In this document: piece by piece, positions 59,481 through 64,000 of the stretch | Numbering within the stretch: position 1 is the first letter of the stretch | Layout of the letters: every line of letters begins with the position of its first letter | From: an uncultured Oscillospiraceae bacterium | Lineage (GTDB): Bacteria > Bacillota > Clostridia > Oscillospirales > Ruminococcaceae | Reading direction: 5' to 3' | DNA length: 64,000 nt | Assembly: GCA_905197685.1 (NCBI GenBank) | Contig: CAJJZS010000006.1 | Span: forward strand, 1-64,000 | The notes under the pieces: generated by a model | Told to the model about the DNA's origin: nothing | The model's database searches: none | Seen by the model: only the letters and a program-made list of their open reading frames with translations | Translations under genes and position numbers: made by a program

Positions 59481-60281
59481 TTACTTACTCGGTTTTTGCG
59501 CAACGTAGATGATGCGCTGGGTGTCCTCCCGCACCGGCTCAAAGCTGTCCTCGGCATAAACTGCCAGCAGATTCAAGCCGCTTTTTTGTAAAAATCCGCG
59601 GATTTCTTCATCGGTATAGGCGCGCTCGCAAAAGCTCTCGCAGCTTCTTGTGTAACTGTCCGACTCTTCGTCATACGCAAAAAAATCCAAGTCCATCTGA
59701 ACCTGAAAATTTTCTTCGCTGTAACTGTTCTGCCAAACGCAGTACACGTCCTCCCTGTCGAACACAAAGACGTTGTTTCCCAGTACCTCCCGATGTTTAT
59801 ACACGCTGTTGACGTCAAAAACAAAAACCGCTCCCGGATTCAGGAAGAGGCTTACTCGGTCAAATATTTTCTGCACCGCAGCCGCATCGGTGACATGGTT
59901 AATGCTGTCCAAAGCGCACACCGCCGCGTCAATCGTGCCGTACATATCCAATTCCTGCATGGGCTGGCACAAAAACAGCACCTTTTCAATCTGTGGGTCG
60001 GACGGTTCGTCCCGCTCAAAATTTTCTCCGTACAGCGCCTGCGCCTTTTTCTGCATCGCTTCGGAAAGCATCTGCTCCGAGGCGTCTGTGCCGACCACAT
60101 CGTATCCTAACTTTGCAAGCTCCAGAGAAAGGCTGCCCGTTCCGCACGCCAAATCCAGCAAAATGGAAGCATCGGGAGCAAACTTGCGGATAACGCTGTC
60201 AAAGTAAGCTGCCCTGCGCGGATAGGAAATGTTGTCGGTCAGCTCGTCATAAAATCCGGCAAAGGTATTATTATAACTCAT
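59481..60281 (-). CDS. Class I SAM-dependent methyltransferase
   Basis: A 266-aa enzyme with SAM motif LLDLACGTGSLSLELAKLGY and VVGTDASEQML; VCALDSINHVTD marks the motif IV strand. Its start overlaps the yerC stop by 11 nt. Substrate unknown. It is not orthologous in detail to the second methyltransferase at 62092. Confidence 0.88.
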   Translation of the reverse strand: MSYNNTFAGFYDELTDNISYPRRAAYFDSVIRKFAPDASILLDLACGTGSLSLELAKLGYDVVGTDASEQMLSEAMQKKAQALYGENFERDEPSDPQIEKVLFLCQPMQELDMYGTIDAAVCALDSINHVTDAAAVQKIFDRVSLFLNPGAVFVFDVNSVYKHREVLGNNVFVFDREDVYCVWQNSYSEENFQVQMDLDFFAYDEESDSYTRSCESFCERAYTDEEIRGFLQKSGLNLLAVYAEDSFEPVREDTQRIIYVAQKPSK

Positions 60282-60570
60282 GGTCGTTTTCTAACCTTTC
60301 AAAAATAACCCGATAGCCGTCGCAGCCGTAATTCAAAGAGCGGTTGACACGGCTGATGGTTGCGGTGCTTGCTCCTGTTTCCGCGACGATGTCGCTGTAC
60401 ACCTTGTCCTCATCAAGCATCTTTGCCACCATCAAACGCTGCGACAGGGCTTTTAGCTCCGGAACGGTGCATAAATCCTCAAAGAAATTATAACATTCTT
60501 CCATGGTTTGCAGTTTTAAAATTGCTTGGAACAAAAACTCCACGTTCAGTTCCTTCAGTTTAGAATTCAT
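60271..60570 (-). CDS. YerC/YecD family TrpR-related protein
   Basis: A 99-aa protein: MNSKLKELNVEFLFQAILKL, FFEDLCTVPELKALSQRLMV, then an HTH VYSDIVAETGASTATISRVN. The family resembles the Trp repressor DNA-binding fold. ATG 60570 follows AGGAGGATTG. Translation is coupled to the methyltransferase. Confidence 0.9.
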   Translation of the reverse strand: MNSKLKELNVEFLFQAILKLQTMEECYNFFEDLCTVPELKALSQRLMVAKMLDEDKVYSDIVAETGASTATISRVNRSLNYGCDGYRVIFERLENDHEL

Positions 60571-60679
60571 GGTCAATCCTCCTGTGTATCATGTCAAGAA
60601 TCATTTTAGCATTTTATAAGGTTAAAGTAAACGAACAAATTTTTAATTTTTAGACAAGTCATATTATTTATTGATTTTA

Positions 60680-60735
60680 CATAAAGCAGCCACCCCGCTT
60701 TTATATATATCACACAAAGGCAGAGTGGCTATCTT
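60680..60735 (-). terminator. Stem-loop after lysA
   Basis: AGCCAC (60688-60693) with GTGGCT (60725-60730), extended by A/T pairs, just 3' of lysA. It is long-looped, so moderate. Confidence 0.5.
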
Positions 60736-60738
60736 ATG

Positions 60739-62037
60739 TTATAAATCGTTGCGGATTAAGTCTTCCATGCTTTCCCGTCTGACAATCAGGCGAGAGGTTC
60801 CGTCCTTTACCATAACAACGGCAGGACGGCACAGGCGGTTGTAGTTGGACGCCATCGAGTAGTTGTAGGCGCCGGTCGAAAGCACCGCGACAATGTCGCC
60901 GCTTTCCAAATTCTGAATCGGCATATGTTCTCCCAAAAGGTCGCCGCTTTCGCAGCATTTTCCCGCAAGGGTAACAGTCTGCGACTTTGGCTCGGAAGCC
61001 TTATTTGCCGCTACCGCCTCATATTCCGACTGATACAGCGCATAGCGCGGGTTATCGGTCATGCCGCCGTCAATCGCCGCATAGGTGCGAATCCCGGGAA
61101 TTTCCTTGATTGCGCCCACCGTGTACAGGGTGATGCCGGAAGAGCCGACAATCGAGCGTCCCGGCTCCAGCATCATAAACGGCTGTGGGAAGGAAAGGCG
61201 TTCGCAGGTCTGTTTTACCACAACCGATACCTTTTCCATATAGCTGTCATAGGCAAGCGCCTCGTCCTTTTCGGTATAACAGATTCCGAAGCCGCCGCCC
61301 AAATCCAGCTCTTCCATCACATAGCCGGTTTCCTTACGAATCTGCGCCATAAATTCAATCATTCGCTGCGCCGCAAGTTCAAACGGTTCCAGTTCAAAAA
61401 TCTGCGAACCGATGTGGCAGTGCGCTCCCTTGAGGACAACATGGTCTAAAGCGAGGGACTTTTTAACAATTTCCATCGCTTCTCCCGTTTCCAAAGCAAC
61501 GCCGAATTTGCTGTCAATCTGACCGGTGCGGACAAATTCATGGGTGTGCGCGTCCACGCCCGGTTTGATGCGGAACGAAATGTTTGCCTTTTTGCCCATC
61601 TCTCCGGCAAAGCGATTTAAGCGCACCAGTTCATACTCATTATCGACAATAAACAGTCCGATTCCCGCTTCCAACGCATAGCGAAGCTCATGGTCCGTTT
61701 TATTGTTGCCGTGAAAGCAGATGCGCTCTGCCGGAAATCCTGCCGCCAAAGCGGTGTACAGCTCCCCTTCGGACACAACATCCACGCCCATCTGCTCGCT
61801 GTCCATTACTCGGTAAATCTCCTTACAGCAGAACGCTTTGCTGGCGTAGCAAACCATTCCTCTGCCCTGATAGAAGTGATCTATCGAGCTGCGGTAGCTT
61901 TTGCAGGCGTTTCTGACCCCTGTTTCATCCAAGACATACAGCGGCGTGCCATACTCTTTGGCAAGCTCTACCGTGTCGCAGCCGCCAATCGTCAGATGTC
62001 CCTGCCGATTGACTGATAAACAATCCGATTGTTTCAT
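60739..62037 (-). CDS. lysA: Diaminopimelate decarboxylase LysA
   Basis: A 432-aa PLP enzyme for the last step of lysine synthesis. PLP Lys is in VCYASKAFCCKE; HCHIGSQ, ELDLGGGFGICY, LEPGRSIVG and CCESGDLL are active-site motifs. ATG 62037 follows GAAAGGAAACG. Lysine made here could feed the Lys-type MurE in the window. Confidence 0.95.
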   Translation of the reverse strand: MKQSDCLSVNRQGHLTIGGCDTVELAKEYGTPLYVLDETGVRNACKSYRSSIDHFYQGRGMVCYASKAFCCKEIYRVMDSEQMGVDVVSEGELYTALAAGFPAERICFHGNNKTDHELRYALEAGIGLFIVDNEYELVRLNRFAGEMGKKANISFRIKPGVDAHTHEFVRTGQIDSKFGVALETGEAMEIVKKSLALDHVVLKGAHCHIGSQIFELEPFELAAQRMIEFMAQIRKETGYVMEELDLGGGFGICYTEKDEALAYDSYMEKVSVVVKQTCERLSFPQPFMMLEPGRSIVGSSGITLYTVGAIKEIPGIRTYAAIDGGMTDNPRYALYQSEYEAVAANKASEPKSQTVTLAGKCCESGDLLGEHMPIQNLESGDIVAVLSTGAYNYSMASNYNRLCRPAVVMVKDGTSRLIVRRESMEDLIRNDL

Positions 62038-62091
62038 ATCTCGTTTCCTTTCGATATTTTCTCTATTTTTATTACCTGTCATTTTCTTTTT

Positions 62092-62838
62092 TTATCTGCA
62101 CTCATACAACAGCATCTGCGTATTTTGCAAGCAAGCCGGTGTCTTTTGAAAATCGCAGAACGCTTTCCACTCGGAAAATCCTGCCGCCTTTAATTCTTCA
62201 TCCAGTTCGCCCAACCGATACAGCCTGGTCTGAAAATCCATAACCTGACTTTGCAGCAGTTCCTGACCGTCCCACAGCTCATAGACGCTTGGATAATACT
62301 GAATCCGGCGCTTGGCATCATACCGCTGCCCCATCTTGAGCAGAAGATTTTTTCCGTCCTGCATTTTTACCCTTGCCGTTTCCCGCAGGGTTCCGTCTCC
62401 CGGTTCTGCGCTTTCTGTTGTATCTGCCGAAAAGACAAACACACCGTCGGGTTTCAGCAGCTGTTTTGCTTTTTGAAAAACGGCAAGACGAAGCGCCGGA
62501 TCGGTGAACAAAGAAACCGAATTTGCGCAGATAAAGATATAATCATATCGTTCCTCGGTTTGGAATCGGTCCGCCCCGCAGCAGAACACCTTTGCCTGCG
62601 GCAGCTTTTCTTTGAGCCGTTCCAGCATCTCCGCAGACAAATCTACCCCGGTTATGTCCATTCCTTTCTGCGCAAAAGGAACCAAAAACCGACCGCTGCC
62701 GCACAGCAGTTCCAAAATTTTTTGTCCGGGCTTTGCATAGGAAAGGTAAAACTCCAATTCCTGCTCGTCTGCCGTCGGGTGCAGCTGTTCATACATTTCG
62801 GTACATAAGCTGCCGTAATAGTTTACGGTATCTTCCAT
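62092..62838 (-). CDS. Class I SAM-dependent methyltransferase (second)
   Basis: A 248-aa enzyme with SAM-binding ILELLCGSGRFLVPFAQKGM and ITGVDLSAEML, and IFICANSVSLFTD for motif IV. It lies 54 nt upstream of lysA. Substrate unknown. Confidence 0.87.
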   Translation of the reverse strand: MEDTVNYYGSLCTEMYEQLHPTADEQELEFYLSYAKPGQKILELLCGSGRFLVPFAQKGMDITGVDLSAEMLERLKEKLPQAKVFCCGADRFQTEERYDYIFICANSVSLFTDPALRLAVFQKAKQLLKPDGVFVFSADTTESAEPGDGTLRETARVKMQDGKNLLLKMGQRYDAKRRIQYYPSVYELWDGQELLQSQVMDFQTRLYRLGELDEELKAAGFSEWKAFCDFQKTPACLQNTQMLLYECR

Positions 62839-62869
62839 CTTTCACCGCTCCTTTCCGATAAAGAACGAA

Positions 62870-63472
62870 TCAATCTTTGTTTTCTTTGTTTTCCTCGGAA
62901 ATCTCGTCGATAATTTCCCGAATTTCCTCCACACCGTCGCCCTTTACCGCAGAAAAAGGAATCATGTGAATCTGGTCCGCATAAGGGATTTCCGTTTGCA
63001 GCGCAGCCAGACGCTCCTCCTGCTGTTTTTTGGACAGCTTATCCTTTTTGGTGAGGATGATGACAAAGGGAAATTCGTTTTCAATCAAAAAATCCACCAT
63101 CATCAGGTCGTCTTTGGTCGGCGGGTGACGCATATCAATCAGCTGAAAGACCAGACCGATTTTCCGGTCGCTGTTGAAATAGGTTTCAATCAAATCGGAC
63201 CAGCGTTCCTTTTCTCCCTGCGATACCTTTGCATAACCGTAACCGGGAAGGTCCGCAAAGCGCACATTTTCCAGTTTAAAAAAGTTAATCGTTGCGGTTT
63301 TTCCCGGAACGGCGCTGACGCGAGCCAACGCCCTGCGGTTAAAAATCTTGTTAATCAAGCTGGATTTGCCCACATTGGAGCGTCCGGCAAACGCAATCTC
63401 GACCAAATCGGAGGCAATCAGCTGACTTGCCTTACCGAATGACGTTTCAAATACTACATTATGATAATTCAT
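62870..63472 (-). CDS. engB: Ribosome biogenesis GTPase EngB/YsxC
   Basis: A 200-aa essential-type GTPase: G1 AFAGRSNVGKSSLINKIF, G3 FADLPGYGYAKVS, G4 LTKKDKLSKK. It helps assemble the large ribosomal subunit. It follows lon by 25 nt, the usual order in Bacillota. Confidence 0.96.
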   Translation of the reverse strand: MNYHNVVFETSFGKASQLIASDLVEIAFAGRSNVGKSSLINKIFNRRALARVSAVPGKTATINFFKLENVRFADLPGYGYAKVSQGEKERWSDLIETYFNSDRKIGLVFQLIDMRHPPTKDDLMMVDFLIENEFPFVIILTKKDKLSKKQQEERLAALQTEIPYADQIHMIPFSAVKGDGVEEIREIIDEISEENKENKD

Positions 63473-63497
63473 TGATGAAGCTCCGTTTCTGTGATTC

Positions 63498-64000
63498 CTA
63501 AGCCTTTAAGCGAACTGCATCTGCCGCCGCGCCTTCCGCAACCGGAATCGGGTGGGGGCAGCTTTGCTCCTGCTCCCCCTGCGCACAAAATGCGGGCATC
63601 GGCAGCAAGGCTGTCTGCAAAACAGTGTCAATTTCTTTGGCTGTGATAAATGTAACATTTTCTTTAACCACCGGGTCCACTTCATATAAATCCGGTTGAT
63701 TTGCCTGCGGAATAATCACCGTTTTCATGCCGTTTCGGTAAGCAGCCATCGTCTTTTCTTTTAAGCCGCCAATCGGCAGCACCCTGCCCCTGAGCGTGAT
63801 TTCACCGGTCATGGCAACATCGTGCCGAACCGGAATCCCGCTTAATGCGGACACCAACGCCGTTGTTATGGTGACGCCTGCGGACGGTCCGTCCTTCGGA
63901 ACCGCTCCCTCCGGGAAATGGATATGAATATCCTTTGTTTTATAAAAATCGGGGTCGATGCCGTAGTTTTTGCACAGACTTCTGACGCAGGTAATCGCCG
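63498..64000 (-). CDS. lon: ATP-dependent protease Lon, C-terminal part (runs off the window)
   Basis: The visible 167 residues are the proteolytic domain. The frame reads in from the window edge: CVRSLCKNYGIDPDFYKTKD, HIHFPEGAVPKDGPSAGVTI with the catalytic Ser, and LPIGGLKEKTMAAYRNG with the catalytic Lys. The last about 40 residues are a Pro/Gln-rich extension. The ATPase domain lies beyond the window. The lon-engB order supports the call. Confidence 0.95.
   Translation of the reverse strand, partial: AITCVRSLCKNYGIDPDFYKTKDIHIHFPEGAVPKDGPSAGVTITTALVSALSGIPVRHDVAMTGEITLRGRVLPIGGLKEKTMAAYRNGMKTVIIPQANQPDLYEVDPVVKENVTFITAKEIDTVLQTALLPMPAFCAQGEQEQSCPHPIPVAEGAAADAVRLKA

Overview
The window looks like chromosome from a spore-forming, low-to-medium-GC anaerobe of the class Clostridia. 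The lineage is inferred from a canonical Spo0A, a Feo iron system, EFR1-type ferredoxin/flavodoxin fusion, L-cysteine desulfidase, HslO, YerC and DUF3842 proteins, strong AGGAGG ribosome binding sites and CCA-encoded tRNAs. A family such as Oscillospiraceae/Ruminococcaceae is plausible, but I cannot confirm it from the sequence. Most of the window is GC-richer core-like DNA. Two stretches are visibly AT-richer and look acquired: a restriction-modification block (1-6.2 kb) and a peptide-transporter/amidohydrolase block (about 14.5-23.7 kb).

Layout. 1-6.2 kb: a type I R-M operon (hsdR-hsdM-hsdS, hsdS cut by the window edge) behind a GIY-YIG protein, a truncated HTH fragment and a decayed IS200-type element. 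6.3-9.6 kb: feoA-feoA-feoB plus a DtxR/MntR-like regulator, with four copies of a TTAG-N6-CTAA box. 9.6-14.4 kb: a frameshifted wall-anchored small protein, an ABC exporter, a uridine-kinase-like protein, an ECF S component behind a structured leader, and a DUF3842 protein. 14.7-23.6 kb: a five-subunit oligopeptide-type ABC importer with two paralogous amidohydrolases, one of which has lost every metal ligand, and a TetR regulator. 23.8-27.3 kb: cysteine desulfidase, a RelB antitoxin with a nonsense-mutated YoeB toxin, and a Bcp-YaaA peroxide pair. 27.6-35.8 kb: a complete high-affinity potassium system (a 32-residue membrane peptide, kdpF, A, B, C, then kdpE and kdpD upstream on the same strand). 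36-40.3 kb: a small membrane protein, FemX- and MurE-type wall enzymes, and a superoxide dismutase. 40.3-51 kb: two secreted transglutaminase-like proteins, SdpR/SdpI, YccF, a MacB-like exporter with its ATPase, a DmpA-type peptidase and a MATE pump. 51-64 kb: radical SAM protein, amino-sugar kinase plus nucleotidyltransferase, Spo0A, five tRNAs, ferredoxin fusion, acetyltransferase, HslO, YerC, two methyltransferases, LysA, EngB and the Lon C-terminus.

The genes suggest a gut-type anaerobe that invests in iron and potassium scavenging, oxidative-stress defence (SOD, Bcp, YaaA, HslO) and a peptidoglycan with a modified interpeptide bridge (non-DAP-type MurE next to FemX). The most unusual signals are an 87-bp gap-free intergenic repeat family (three full copies and one partial), two clusters of the 14-bp palindrome ATTTCCCGGGAAAT just downstream of envelope genes, matched CTTAATG-N4-CTTAATG direct repeats in front of both kdp units, a terminator/antiterminator leader on the ECF gene, and the catalytically emptied amidohydrolase paired with an intact one.
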